DNA of 35,965 bases from positions 1-35,965 of the IMG/VR virus record IMGVR_UViG_3300043446_001708; one strand, written 5' to 3'. This document shows positions 8,291-17,257 of the stretch, piece by piece. Position numbers and translations under genes: made by a program. Below the pieces are notes generated by a model that had not been told where the DNA came from, made no database searches, and saw nothing but the letters and a program-made list of their open reading frames with translations. The stretch's first letter is position 1, and every line of letters begins with the position of its first letter. The stretch comes from a virus.

Positions 8291-8731
8291 TTAAAGTTGT
8301 GTCCGTGCTTCTGCCATGATTGCTTCTACTTCTGCGGGGGAGGAGGCTTCAGCGATTCGTCTTGCCCAATCAACAGGTGGTTGTGCGGTTTGGCTTCCAG
8401 CAGCGACAGAGTTGGTTCTCTGCCATGCGTCCGCTTCCGTGTTCACCACTGGTTGAGGGGGACTAATCAATTGGGCTTCCATTGCTGCCTGCTTGATGGC
8501 TTCTGGGTCAAGTTCACCGTCGTAGCCTTTGACGAAATACTTTGCCATCGGATTTGACGGGTCGATGCCCGCCTTCACGAAGGCTAGTTCTCGTCTGGCG
8601 GCGGCTGCCTCAGCGACCTGCTTGCGCAGTTCTTCGGCTTCCTTTTCCAGTTGCTTCATTCGCTGCCGAACGGGGTTCGGTTTTGATTCCACAGGTTCGC
8701 TGTCCTCATCGAAGTAATCAATGTCTGACAT
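8291..8731 (-). CDS. Capsid scaffolding protein
   Basis: A 146-residue hydrophilic protein with an acidic N-terminus (MSDIDYFDEDSEP), a coiled-coil segment (RQRMKQLEKEAEELRKQVAE, residues about 23-45), a proline-rich linker and a short charged helix at the C-terminus (DWARRIAEASSPAEVEAIM). This composition, and its place immediately before the major capsid gene, are typical of phage scaffolding proteins that direct shell assembly and then leave. AAGGAG lies nine bases before the ATG. A candidate promoter with the dispersed palindrome over its -35 box lies at 8848-8881. Confidence 0.8.
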   Translation of the reverse strand: MSDIDYFDEDSEPVESKPNPVRQRMKQLEKEAEELRKQVAEAAAARRELAFVKAGIDPSNPMAKYFVKGYDGELDPEAIKQAAMEAQLISPPQPVVNTEADAWQRTNSVAAGSQTAQPPVDWARRIAEASSPAEVEAIMAEARTQL

Positions 8732-8883
8732 ATGGCACTCTCCTTGCTACCCACACCACGCTGGAGGGACGCGGTGGCTGTTGATTTGTCACCCCTATGT
8801 ACGCTGTGCTTACGGGGGTTTCCGCACAGGTTCCAGTCCGAAGACTTCTTATAGTGAATAGTAATACTGTCGTAAGACAGTTT
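8732..8883 (-). other. Leader region of the scaffold-capsid transcript
   Basis: This 152-bp gap between the helical virion protein gene and the scaffold gene is the longest non-coding stretch inside the late block. It holds the candidate promoter at 8848-8881, a complementary ACCCC/GGGGT pair (around 8791-8819) that could fold the leader RNA, and the scaffold ribosome-binding site. It probably allows separate, stronger expression of scaffold and capsid. Confidence 0.45.
8848..8881 (-). promoter_or_regulatory. Candidate capsid promoter overlapped by a 16-bp palindrome
   Basis: On the reverse strand a -35-like TTACGA (8870-8875) is followed after 16 bp by TATAAG (8848-8853). The -35 lies inside the perfect palindrome ACTGTCGTAAGACAGT (8866-8881), which contains an exact copy of GTCGTAAGAC. 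A protein bound there would block RNA polymerase, so this copy could be an operator. The promoter call is by eye only. Confidence 0.4.
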
Positions 8884-9723
8884 CTACTGGCTGGCTGAGG
8901 TCAGTCCTGTTACGCCACGCTGTCCTGCTGCGAATGTTCCACCTGCGGCAAACTCTGCCTGACGCCGACGAGCGCGGGTTGCAACCCTCTGTGCAGCGGC
9001 GGCATTAGTTCCAAACACTGCACCAATCTGCTCCTGTTGAGTTAGTTGGTCTTCAGTGATGTTGCCACCAAGCAAGTCTTGTTGCTGTTGAATGGTGCGG
9101 AACCCTGTGGCAGCATCGCTGGCGGACACTCCCTGACGAGCAAGGCTTTCTGCTTCGGTGCTGGACAGTTGAATACCTGCCTGTGTCTGGGCTTGCGCAG
9201 CAATTTGCGCCGCCTGTGCCTGCCGTTGCAATGCCATCTGGTCCAATTGCGGACGCTTGCGCTCAGGGTCAATGAAGTATTCAGCAAGGTCTGCTTCCGT
9301 AACACCATACAGTTGTTTCATTTGACGGATAACTTCAGGGTCGGCGTTTGCAACCTGCTGGTAGGCGTTTCCAATCCTATTGCCAAGTTCGACAGGGGAA
9401 ACATCATTGCCAATAAAACGGGCAAAGTCAGCAGGGGTGTCATAAAACCCTGGACTTACACCCAAGTTTCGAAGTTGCTGTTTGTAACTTTTCTCAGTGG
9501 CGAGGTATTCTGTTTCTGACAAGACAGGCAGCCCACGCTTGCGGCGTTCCTCGTTGCCTTTGAATCGTTCCTGATAAATCGGATTTGTTCTGATTGCCCT
9601 AAACAATGCGTCAGGGTTTTGAAGCAGCGACTCATCATTGACGACTGCTGCGTTCAACTGGTCGAATAATCCTTCCAGCCCATATTCTGCGAGGACGGAA
9701 CGGAGTTCATCGGCGGCTGCCAT
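8884..9723 (-). CDS. Helical internal virion protein candidate
   Basis: A 279-residue protein, Gln/Ala-rich and helical, with a long run of the type QRQAQAAQIAAQAQTQAG near residues 160-180, then SSTEAESLARQGVSASDAAT. The start is the ATG overlapping the upstream stop (TAATG), with GGAAAGG nine bases before; a longer in-frame extension upstream has no support. It is the third of three consecutive helical proteins that follow the giant virion protein and precede scaffold and capsid. In short-tailed phages such sets are often ejection or internal core proteins. That function is inferred from context only. Confidence 0.6.
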   Translation of the reverse strand: MAAADELRSVLAEYGLEGLFDQLNAAVVNDESLLQNPDALFRAIRTNPIYQERFKGNEERRKRGLPVLSETEYLATEKSYKQQLRNLGVSPGFYDTPADFARFIGNDVSPVELGNRIGNAYQQVANADPEVIRQMKQLYGVTEADLAEYFIDPERKRPQLDQMALQRQAQAAQIAAQAQTQAGIQLSSTEAESLARQGVSASDAATGFRTIQQQQDLLGGNITEDQLTQQEQIGAVFGTNAAAAQRVATRARRRQAEFAAGGTFAAGQRGVTGLTSASQ

Positions 9724-10637
9724 TACTGCACCTTTCCAAATGCGCGAACAATGGTTGAAGCAAGGTCGCGGTATGTTTGTTTGGCGGCGTCGGTGTTTTG
9801 CCACTCATTCGTACTACGCAAGAATTGACCCCATTCGGTTGCGTTCATTAAACGATTTTCGTTCGTGGTCGGGTCTTTATACGACAACAACTTCCCCCAC
9901 TTGTTCGGGTCTGTGAAGTCAAGAGAATCAGGGTCAACGCCCAGAGTTGTTGCTGCCATCTGTCGATACACCGATGTCGCCTGGTCAACAGTGCGCCCCT
10001 TCTCTAACTCTGAACGCAAAGAAGGATAAAGATTCATGGCATCTGATTTCATCATGTCTTGCAACTGTTCGGTGGTCATGGTTTTTTCAACCAAACCTTG
10101 AACATATTTGGATTTGATAGCATCAGTTAATCTCAAACCATACGCCGAGGCGTACTGGTCTACGGTTGTGGCATCGGTTCCTTCCGAAACAACACCACCA
10201 CTAGCCGTTGTCCCCTTCTTGTAAATCTCTGCACCGACATAGCGTTCAAGTTGCGTGCTATCCCACCCATATTTGATGGAGTTTGTTGCCAAAGCAGAAA
10301 TGGAATCTGCGCTTAGTTGATAGCCTCGTGTTCCGACAAGTTGCGTGATAGCCAATGTTTGCTTCTCAATGTCGGATTTGAGGGTGGCGGGGTCTGATAC
10401 TTGCCGTTCCGTGTATTGACGCTGTGCAGCATCCTGTGTTTTCCACCATTTCGTGGACTTGACAGAACTAACAAATCTTTCTGCGCTGTACTTTTCCTTG
10501 ACAGCCGTGTCGATAATTTTTTTCAGTTCTGGAATTGCGTCATACAGTTCGACATACCAGCCGTATGATGCCCGCGCAGCATCTTTCCACGATGTCTTGG
10601 TTTTTGGGGATGTCTTCGTTCTTGATGTCGTTGCCAT
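9723..10637 (-). CDS. Helical internal virion protein candidate
   Basis: A 304-residue hydrophilic helical protein (WYVELYDAIPELKKIIDTAV; YTERQVSDPATLKSDIEKQT; ESELEKG-type charged stretches). It has no signal peptide or membrane segment. The ATG at 10635-10637 with GGGTGG upstream is chosen; a GTG at 10646 overlapping the previous stop would add three residues. It has a Lys/Thr-rich start (TTSRTKTSPKTKTSW). It is part of the same translationally linked group as its neighbours. An ejection-protein or core-protein role is inferred from position; nothing enzymatic is visible. Confidence 0.6.
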   Translation of the reverse strand: MATTSRTKTSPKTKTSWKDAARASYGWYVELYDAIPELKKIIDTAVKEKYSAERFVSSVKSTKWWKTQDAAQRQYTERQVSDPATLKSDIEKQTLAITQLVGTRGYQLSADSISALATNSIKYGWDSTQLERYVGAEIYKKGTTASGGVVSEGTDATTVDQYASAYGLRLTDAIKSKYVQGLVEKTMTTEQLQDMMKSDAMNLYPSLRSELEKGRTVDQATSVYRQMAATTLGVDPDSLDFTDPNKWGKLLSYKDPTTNENRLMNATEWGQFLRSTNEWQNTDAAKQTYRDLASTIVRAFGKVQ

Positions 10638-10638
10638 A

Positions 10639-11364
10639 TCAGCCACCCATCATCTTAGACAAAGCATCAATATAGTTTGTGTACTCCACTGCCTTCGCCT
10701 CCATTGGGGCTGCCTTCTTCGCCTGTTCGATGCCATAGGTTGTGACATCTGGAGGGGCTGTCGTTGTCCCGCCACTGACTGCCTTATACTGGTAGGACTT
10801 TTCAAGAGAGTTGTATGACTCTGCAAGTTTTGCCAATTCTTGGTCCGAAAGGCTCCGTCCGAGGGTTTGTTGTGATGCTTTTTGAAAGACAATCTTTAGG
10901 TCGTCGGGGTTTGTGAGGCGGACCGACACAGTGTTGCGGTATGTTTTCGTTGCGGCGGCAGGGTTCTCTGCAAGATATGCCAGCGTTTTTTGAATGTCTG
11001 CTCCACGAAGTGGGCTGTTCGGGTCTGCTTGCATTTGGTTGGCGCGGGCTAACGCCTTTTTGAATTGTGCGATTGTTCGAGAATCAGTTTTGTCGCCTAC
11101 GATTCCTGGTCGAAACCCTGGAAACGCTTTCACAAGCAACGCCTGAATGTTTGTCACTTGGTCGCGAGGCGTGTAGAGCAACAGTTGCCAGTCATCATTT
11201 TGCCAAAGGTATGGTTGATTTGGGTTGCCAAAGACGCTGCTGGAAGGAGGTACATACGATGTGACCCCACCAGCGTATTGAGAAGATGTCTCAAATGTCA
11301 CATCGCTGGATGAGTCATCCTGCCCAGGAATTGTGTTGTTGCTTCCGTTTTGTATTTTTGCCAT
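10639..11364 (-). CDS. Virion-associated protein, function unknown
   Basis: A 241-residue protein with three parts: a low-complexity N-terminus (residues 1-45, Ser/Asn/Pro-rich), a middle part resembling a small peptidoglycan-binding-like helical unit (RPGIVGDKTDSRTIAQFKKA), and a conserved-looking helical part (TVSVRLTNPDDLKIVFQKAS, then QTLGRSLSDQELAKLAESY). The start ATG lies just after the stop of the 1828-residue gene, whose last codons supply GAGATGGG as the ribosome-binding site. The LTNPDDL...TLGR pattern recurs in environmental actinophages, to my recollection. It may help penetrate the cell wall at entry. Confidence 0.6.
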   Translation of the reverse strand: MAKIQNGSNNTIPGQDDSSSDVTFETSSQYAGGVTSYVPPSSSVFGNPNQPYLWQNDDWQLLLYTPRDQVTNIQALLVKAFPGFRPGIVGDKTDSRTIAQFKKALARANQMQADPNSPLRGADIQKTLAYLAENPAAATKTYRNTVSVRLTNPDDLKIVFQKASQQTLGRSLSDQELAKLAESYNSLEKSYQYKAVSGGTTTAPPDVTTYGIEQAKKAAPMEAKAVEYTNYIDALSKMMGG

Positions 11365-11366
11365 GA

Positions 11367-14300
11367 TTACTGACCCATCTCTGGTGGTAGAAATTCTTGC
11401 GAAAGAACAATAGTCCACAAAGCCTTGAACTCTGGGTACTTCGCCACAAGTTCCTCGCCTTTTTTACGAAGTTTGTCCCGCAACGGGGCAGTATTGATTG
11501 ACTTACGCCAAACATTATTACCAAACTGGGGGTAGTCGCTGGTTACTTTGTCAATCTTTGCCGTTCTGAAATCCCAGTATTCTTTCAATGCTTTACCAGC
11601 AGGCTGAGACAAGACCTTTTTGTCTTTGACCATACGGGAAATCTGGCGTATTTGGTTGTCTAGTTCTCGTTCGTTTTCTCCAGCGGTAGCAGCAGGGTTC
11701 CATGATGGATACAGTTTCTTCAACTCATCAGATTTTTCACGCATCAACTGCTTGAATATGCTGCTGTTTTTGACCTGCTTTTCAGTCAATCCCTGCTCAG
11801 CACCTTTGGCTATGAGGTTGTATTTCCGTTGGTTATAGAGCGTCCATGCAAGGTTTGCGAGGGCTTTGTCTTGACGAAGCGTGATATCTTTCGGGGTTCT
11901 ATATCCGCTGGCTCGTTGTTCAGAGAAGGCTGTCGGGTCGAATTTCCCATCTTGTGGACCAAGATAACCTCCAACAAGGGAGTATTTATCGACCAGCGAA
12001 CCATTACTGCGCATCCACGAGGCGTATTCTTTTGACGGAACCATCCCAGGGTATGCGTTTGATGCACCAGATAGATAAATCCATGCACCGTTTCCATACT
12101 TATCCAGAAGTTTTTGCACTGCCTCGCCGTATGTTTTTGATTCGCCCTGGAACTTGCGAAGGTCGTCCATCACCGCACCAGTGGTGACATTCTCAATTTT
12201 GTTTTCGACATAGTATTTCGTCAATGAAGCAGCGGGAAGAAAGATTCGTCCGATTCCCTTCAGAAGAGAAACATAATTTGCTTTGTCGGCAGTATCATTC
12301 AATATCTTTTGTCGTTCTTCTTCCGTCGTGGGAACAATGCCAGAGTTGGCAACATAGTTTGTAAGAACGGCATTGAGTGTTCCACCATCAACAGCAAGCG
12401 ACTGGTCCGTCGTCAACATTGCTTGAAGGAACGAAACAAAACCATTCTTTGCCAAAGATGGGTAGTTGCTGGTCAGCAAACCAGTTGCCCCTCCGACAAG
12501 TTTTTGCGCCCACGCTGGAGAAACATAGTCAGCGATTTTTGTTTTGGGAAGTTGGCGACCATACGGGAACAAGACATTATTGACACCCATGAATGTTGCT
12601 GTTGTCGGAACGGCAATTTGTGCAATCATTGTTCCGATACCAAACATGCCAGGAAGACCCTGACCAAGCAAACTCATATTTTTTGTAGAAATTTGTTCTT
12701 CGGCATTGAGTCCCAGGAACTTATAAACCTGACGACTGAATGGAAGTGCCCACATATCTTGTCCAGTGTCGGGGTCTTTGAAAAGAAAACCTCGTCCTGG
12801 TTCTCCACCAGCCCATGATGGAACTTCTGCGTTGGAAAGTCCTTCTTTTGCCAGTCGAGCCTTTTCAAGAATTGTGGGGTCCATCGCCATTGCGCGAGTC
12901 CAAACAGACCACTGTTCTTTCCATGCGTCAAAGAACGCAAAGAACAATGCTGTCTTATGACCAAAGTATGATTTGTTGTTGAAATTGTAAAGCAGTCTGT
13001 CTTCTTCGCGGACAGCGTGCATCTCTCCAAGAATTTCCGCCTGTTGGCGTGTCACGGTTCCTACGGCGGAATCAACGCCTTCGCGAATGTCATCCTTCAA
13101 CCATTGTGGTGCATCGGTCTTGTCAATCGACGCAGCCATCTTTGCTGCTTCTTCTTTGTCCATGACTGGCATAAGTTCAATAATCTTTTGCCACTTTTGG
13201 TATGAACGATAAGGATTTCGTGCATACTTTTCTGAAGCATTTCGATACAACGAAAATGCTTTTGTCAACAATCTGTCTTTTTGTTGGATTTCCGCTTCAT
13301 ACTCCGTCGCAAAATGCAGTATTTTTTGTGCAGAGCGAGGGTTGGGAAGAAGGTTTTCTTTCACCCATGCACGGAATTCTGCCGTTGGCAAGTTCAAATC
13401 ATAAGCATGACCTGAACCTATTTTGATGTCACCAAGTTTTCCAGTGACAATGGCGTTTAGTGCCGTTGTGTCTCCAGCGGTGCGTCCCATGATGTTGTCA
13501 ACTATGACGGCAACCATTGCGGAAACCGTGTCTGGACGATTCAATGGGAAGTCTGGGCTTTCTGTGCCGATTGCTGTTCGATATTCGTTCAACATTTCTT
13601 TCAAGTCGCCGTCAAGGAAACGCGGAACAAGATTTGCTACCTCGTTTTTGTCTCCAGTAAGAAGTGCTTTTGCCACTTCTTTGAACATTGGAGTGGCGTT
13701 CATCTTCACAAGGTCTTGCGCTGTGGCATCAACCCATTGTTTGGGGTGGACTGACTTATCAACCGTAACACCAAAACGGGAACGCGAATACCTGACGACA
13801 CGCGGGTCATCCATTTGATTAGACATCAAGCCCTGAGAAGTTTCAGCAAGTTTCCTGTTTGCTCCAGGCAAGGATGTTTCCATGCGCCTGTTGTAAAGGT
13901 CGCGTTGCGCTTTCATTTCTTTAAGCGTGCCAAATTCTTCCTCAATTTTGCTAATTTTTTCACGCAACTTTTCTGCAAGTTTGATATCTTCAAGCATTTG
14001 GGCACGACGCAACTTTGGATACAAATTGTTTTCAAGGTGGTCAATCATGGGAACAATTTTTTGCAACTGCCTGCCGAGAATTATTTGTTCTCCATGAGTT
14101 GTGTAATTGACATGACCAGTAATAGCCAACGCTCGCAACGATTCTGGCGACACTCTCTGCGTGACAGCAACACGAAGTATTTCATCTGGAACGACCCTTG
14201 TCACCATTCTGATAGGAAGCGGCGCACCCATAGCAACTGGTTTCAGCCATGAGTGTTGCACTTTTAGCAACCAGTGCGCAACACCCTTATCTTCAAACAA

Positions 14301-16853
14301 TTTTTGAATTGTCGGGTTTGTGGACCTTTTCAGTGGTGCAAGAACTTCATGTGTTTTGCTTACTTCGCGCAAAACGCGACGAAGATTGTCTTCGCCGCCA
14401 ATCATAAGGAAACCATGATTCAAAGCATCTATTGTTTTTAGAATGTCTGCCGACCCGTCAATTAGCCACGGCATCGGGTAGTCATTTCCAAGTGCATCTA
14501 CTTGAAGTTTGTGAACACCGTCTGTCCACTTGCTCCAACGGGTTACTGTCTTCGCCCATTTTGGGTCCACATTTGCTGCTTTTAGGCGCGGTCCAACAAT
14601 TGTGGACATCCATTCATTGGCAAGTTTGAATTTATCTTTTGAATTTCCACTAACGATTGCACGCATTGCCATGTCAAGCATGGAATGTCGCTGTGCTGGT
14701 TTTACGCGCAAAAGAACCATCATTCTGTTCATGTCATTGATTGAACTAATTGGGTCTTCGAATGAGAAAAAGACAGAGTTGGGCATGGAACCAAGCATCC
14801 GCCAACCAGAACGAGCAGACCAGTAGGCTGCTGTTTTGCCTGTTTCGTTTAGGACTTGACCGACAACACCTGGGACGCGGGCGACATTGTAAAGAGGGTC
14901 ACCAGACATTGCTCCTTCAACAAGAAGTTTATGAATTTGATGAATGTCTGCGGTTGTTCCTGCCTTGTTTGCCGCGTCAACCACATCTTGAATTGCTACT
15001 GCCGTGCCAAGCGGGATGTTGCCGTTGAAAGCATCATAAAGTTCTCCAGCATTTTTGAATGATGAAAGTTTGTTCAATGCTCTCTGACCATCGCGGGTAT
15101 ATGGCATTTGGTCAATAGCCATCGGATTTGGTCGGAGTATTCCACTTCCATCTTCGGTCAACAATCCAAGATTGTTTTTTGCTGATGTTCTTGTTCCAGC
15201 CGTTCCAGTGTACGGTTCAGGCAAAGGTGGCTTGTCAAGGCTGGAAAGAACTTTTCCTTCTATTGATTTGCGTGCAAGATTTTGTGCAACTTGTTCTGCT
15301 TCTGGCGGAAGTGCTGTTCCAGTGGGAAGCATGCCAGCAAATGGCGGGACATCTTCTGCTGCTGATGGAGCATATTTCCAAACTTTATTTGTTTCGTCCC
15401 ATACCATTGTGAGCGCATCTTCGTACTCTGTTGACAGATTTGCTGCTTTGCGTTCTGCCGCCCACCCTTCTCGAACGATGTCTGCGGCTCGTGAGTTCAA
15501 TAGTTTTGTTGCCCCCATTTCGGTGAGGTTAAACGCTTTCATCAATCCTTCTACTGGATTGTAAAAAAGCCCTGGGTCAGCAAGAACTGTTGCTGTTGCG
15601 TCAACAAGCCCAGATATGACGGAAGCGGTGTATCCATCTTTGTCGATGTACCCTTCCTTCACGAGTGGTTGAATGACTGCACGACCAGGTGTCCATGTTT
15701 TTCCATCAATTTTAGGCAAACCCAAATCATGGCGCATACGGGCATCGTCCATCGTTTTTCCTTTGGGGAAAAATCCTGTTCCAATGTCTACTTTGCGACC
15801 ATTTGCAAGGTCGGACACAACCTGCGAAATAACATTACCCCTGATGACGGTGTTGTAAAAATCTTCGGTGTCTCCCGTTGGGGGTAGAACCAGCAATCCG
15901 TTGCTTTGATTGTGCGTCATGGCATAATCAAGCATTGCTTTCCCAAATTGTTGTGCGCCAGTCAACGCGGTTCCTGCGCCGCGAACAGCACCCCTTGCCG
16001 CTGCACCAATACCTTCGATGGATATGCGTGATGGTACACGAATAATTCCAAGATTGATACCACCAGCAGGACCGATATGGTCTGGTGTCAACAATCCCAA
16101 GAACTTAAACGGAAGACCAGCGATATGACCAACGGTGTTCATCAATTGGGTTGATTCTTCAATAGTCCCTTGAAACGCTCTGTTCCACCCTGTTGGCAAT
16201 CGGTCCAATCCCATCAATGTTTTCAAAATGGGAAATTTTTCTGGAAGGTCTTGTGTTGGGTAAAACGAACCTGGCAGACGATTGCCTTTTTCGTCAACAG
16301 CATATCCGTTGTCTCCGCCACTGCCTTCGAGCATCCCTGGTATTTGCGCCCATTGTTCTGGCGTCATTGTCATCCATAGTTTCGCAATTTGCATTTCGTC
16401 CCATGACAGCAAATCGCGTGCAGTGGTCACTTTAGGGAGTTGAAGGTTTCTCCATTTTGCACCAGGGTCTACCTGGTCCCACCAATCTGGCTGCCTTGAC
16501 GGATGGACAGCCCAATTGTCTGGACCCATTCGCATAAGCGTGATGATGTTTGCATCTTTTGGAAGCGGAACATACGGTGCATCTGACCATAGTTGTTCGT
16601 GATGGTCAATGAGTTGCGCGTTCTTACGCAACTGTGACTGAGAGTTTCTGTGGACAGCCTGATAGTCAACTGGAATACCAGACAATGCCAACGATGCGGT
16701 TAATTCAGGGTTTGTTGCATATGACCCTGCTGTTGCTTTTGCAATGTTGCTTGATAATTCTGGTGTGAGGCGTGGTTGAATATCATTTTTTGCCTGTTGA
16801 AAGGCTGTTTGCCGTGCCTCAATTTGGTCCAGTTCGTCTGGGGTTTGGAACAT
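11367..16853 (-). CDS. Giant (1828-residue) virion protein, probable internal/ejection protein
   Basis: By far the longest gene, 15% of the genome. The product is largely helical with several Ala/Gly-rich and moderately hydrophobic stretches (for instance GIGAAARGAVRGAGTAL near residue 280 and LGQGLPGMFGIGTMIAQIAV near 1395) and charged coiled-coil parts (KLAEKLREKISKIEEEFGTL near 950). No hydrolase motif was found. Its ATG overlaps the upstream stop (TAATG). A tape measure is unlikely, because it lies before the capsid gene and no tail-tube genes exist. A T7 gp16-like or other DNA-ejection protein is the more natural reading, from size and context only. Confidence 0.65.
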   Translation of the reverse strand: MFQTPDELDQIEARQTAFQQAKNDIQPRLTPELSSNIAKATAGSYATNPELTASLALSGIPVDYQAVHRNSQSQLRKNAQLIDHHEQLWSDAPYVPLPKDANIITLMRMGPDNWAVHPSRQPDWWDQVDPGAKWRNLQLPKVTTARDLLSWDEMQIAKLWMTMTPEQWAQIPGMLEGSGGDNGYAVDEKGNRLPGSFYPTQDLPEKFPILKTLMGLDRLPTGWNRAFQGTIEESTQLMNTVGHIAGLPFKFLGLLTPDHIGPAGGINLGIIRVPSRISIEGIGAAARGAVRGAGTALTGAQQFGKAMLDYAMTHNQSNGLLVLPPTGDTEDFYNTVIRGNVISQVVSDLANGRKVDIGTGFFPKGKTMDDARMRHDLGLPKIDGKTWTPGRAVIQPLVKEGYIDKDGYTASVISGLVDATATVLADPGLFYNPVEGLMKAFNLTEMGATKLLNSRAADIVREGWAAERKAANLSTEYEDALTMVWDETNKVWKYAPSAAEDVPPFAGMLPTGTALPPEAEQVAQNLARKSIEGKVLSSLDKPPLPEPYTGTAGTRTSAKNNLGLLTEDGSGILRPNPMAIDQMPYTRDGQRALNKLSSFKNAGELYDAFNGNIPLGTAVAIQDVVDAANKAGTTADIHQIHKLLVEGAMSGDPLYNVARVPGVVGQVLNETGKTAAYWSARSGWRMLGSMPNSVFFSFEDPISSINDMNRMMVLLRVKPAQRHSMLDMAMRAIVSGNSKDKFKLANEWMSTIVGPRLKAANVDPKWAKTVTRWSKWTDGVHKLQVDALGNDYPMPWLIDGSADILKTIDALNHGFLMIGGEDNLRRVLREVSKTHEVLAPLKRSTNPTIQKLFEDKGVAHWLLKVQHSWLKPVAMGAPLPIRMVTRVVPDEILRVAVTQRVSPESLRALAITGHVNYTTHGEQIILGRQLQKIVPMIDHLENNLYPKLRRAQMLEDIKLAEKLREKISKIEEEFGTLKEMKAQRDLYNRRMETSLPGANRKLAETSQGLMSNQMDDPRVVRYSRSRFGVTVDKSVHPKQWVDATAQDLVKMNATPMFKEVAKALLTGDKNEVANLVPRFLDGDLKEMLNEYRTAIGTESPDFPLNRPDTVSAMVAVIVDNIMGRTAGDTTALNAIVTGKLGDIKIGSGHAYDLNLPTAEFRAWVKENLLPNPRSAQKILHFATEYEAEIQQKDRLLTKAFSLYRNASEKYARNPYRSYQKWQKIIELMPVMDKEEAAKMAASIDKTDAPQWLKDDIREGVDSAVGTVTRQQAEILGEMHAVREEDRLLYNFNNKSYFGHKTALFFAFFDAWKEQWSVWTRAMAMDPTILEKARLAKEGLSNAEVPSWAGGEPGRGFLFKDPDTGQDMWALPFSRQVYKFLGLNAEEQISTKNMSLLGQGLPGMFGIGTMIAQIAVPTTATFMGVNNVLFPYGRQLPKTKIADYVSPAWAQKLVGGATGLLTSNYPSLAKNGFVSFLQAMLTTDQSLAVDGGTLNAVLTNYVANSGIVPTTEEERQKILNDTADKANYVSLLKGIGRIFLPAASLTKYYVENKIENVTTGAVMDDLRKFQGESKTYGEAVQKLLDKYGNGAWIYLSGASNAYPGMVPSKEYASWMRSNGSLVDKYSLVGGYLGPQDGKFDPTAFSEQRASGYRTPKDITLRQDKALANLAWTLYNQRKYNLIAKGAEQGLTEKQVKNSSIFKQLMREKSDELKKLYPSWNPAATAGENERELDNQIRQISRMVKDKKVLSQPAGKALKEYWDFRTAKIDKVTSDYPQFGNNVWRKSINTAPLRDKLRKKGEELVAKYPEFKALWTIVLSQEFLPPEMGQ

Positions 16854-17257
16854 TAGAGAGGCTGACTTTCCAGTTCAAGAAGAAGTTGAAGAATTGCAGT
16901 ATTCGGATACTTTGTGTACGCCTGACGAAGTTGCGCTATCAAAGTTTCTTTTTGCGTTAAAGAGGAAACACCAGGAAGCGGTGCTGCCAATGCTTCTGGT
17001 CCTGGTCCTGGACCAAACGGGCTGCCTGCTGTGACGGGTTCATTCGGGCGTTCTGTTGGTCGGTCCAACGGACCCATTGCTCCTGGCGGAATCATTGGTT
17101 GAGGGGCTGGAACATTATCTGACGGTGCGCCGCCCATCGGTACTGCTCGTTGAGAAGCAAGTTGTTTTCCTGCTTCTCCATAGGTTTGTCCAGTTGCGGC
17201 TTTTGCTGCAAGTTTCTTTGCTGGATTGTTCAAATCGGTTCGATTTGCGTATGCCAT
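16853..17257 (-). CDS. Pro/Gly-rich protein next to the portal
   Basis: A 134-residue protein with a basic helical start (NPAKKLAAKAATGQTYGEAG), a central Pro/Gly-rich and probably disordered stretch (APQPMIPPGAMGPLDRPTER, residues 50-100) and a short helical end (ETLIAQLRQAYTKYPNTAIL). It is coupled to both neighbours by TAATG overlaps, and GGGAGGAC precedes its ATG. Proteins of this shape often follow the portal gene in related phages. It may be a portal accessory or internal protein; no function can be assigned. Confidence 0.6.
   Translation of the reverse strand: MAYANRTDLNNPAKKLAAKAATGQTYGEAGKQLASQRAVPMGGAPSDNVPAPQPMIPPGAMGPLDRPTERPNEPVTAGSPFGPGPGPEALAAPLPGVSSLTQKETLIAQLRQAYTKYPNTAILQLLLELESQPL

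Noticed and set aside
11367-16853. Tape-measure protein
   Set aside because: It precedes the capsid gene, and no tail-tube, tail-terminator or tail-assembly chaperone genes were found.
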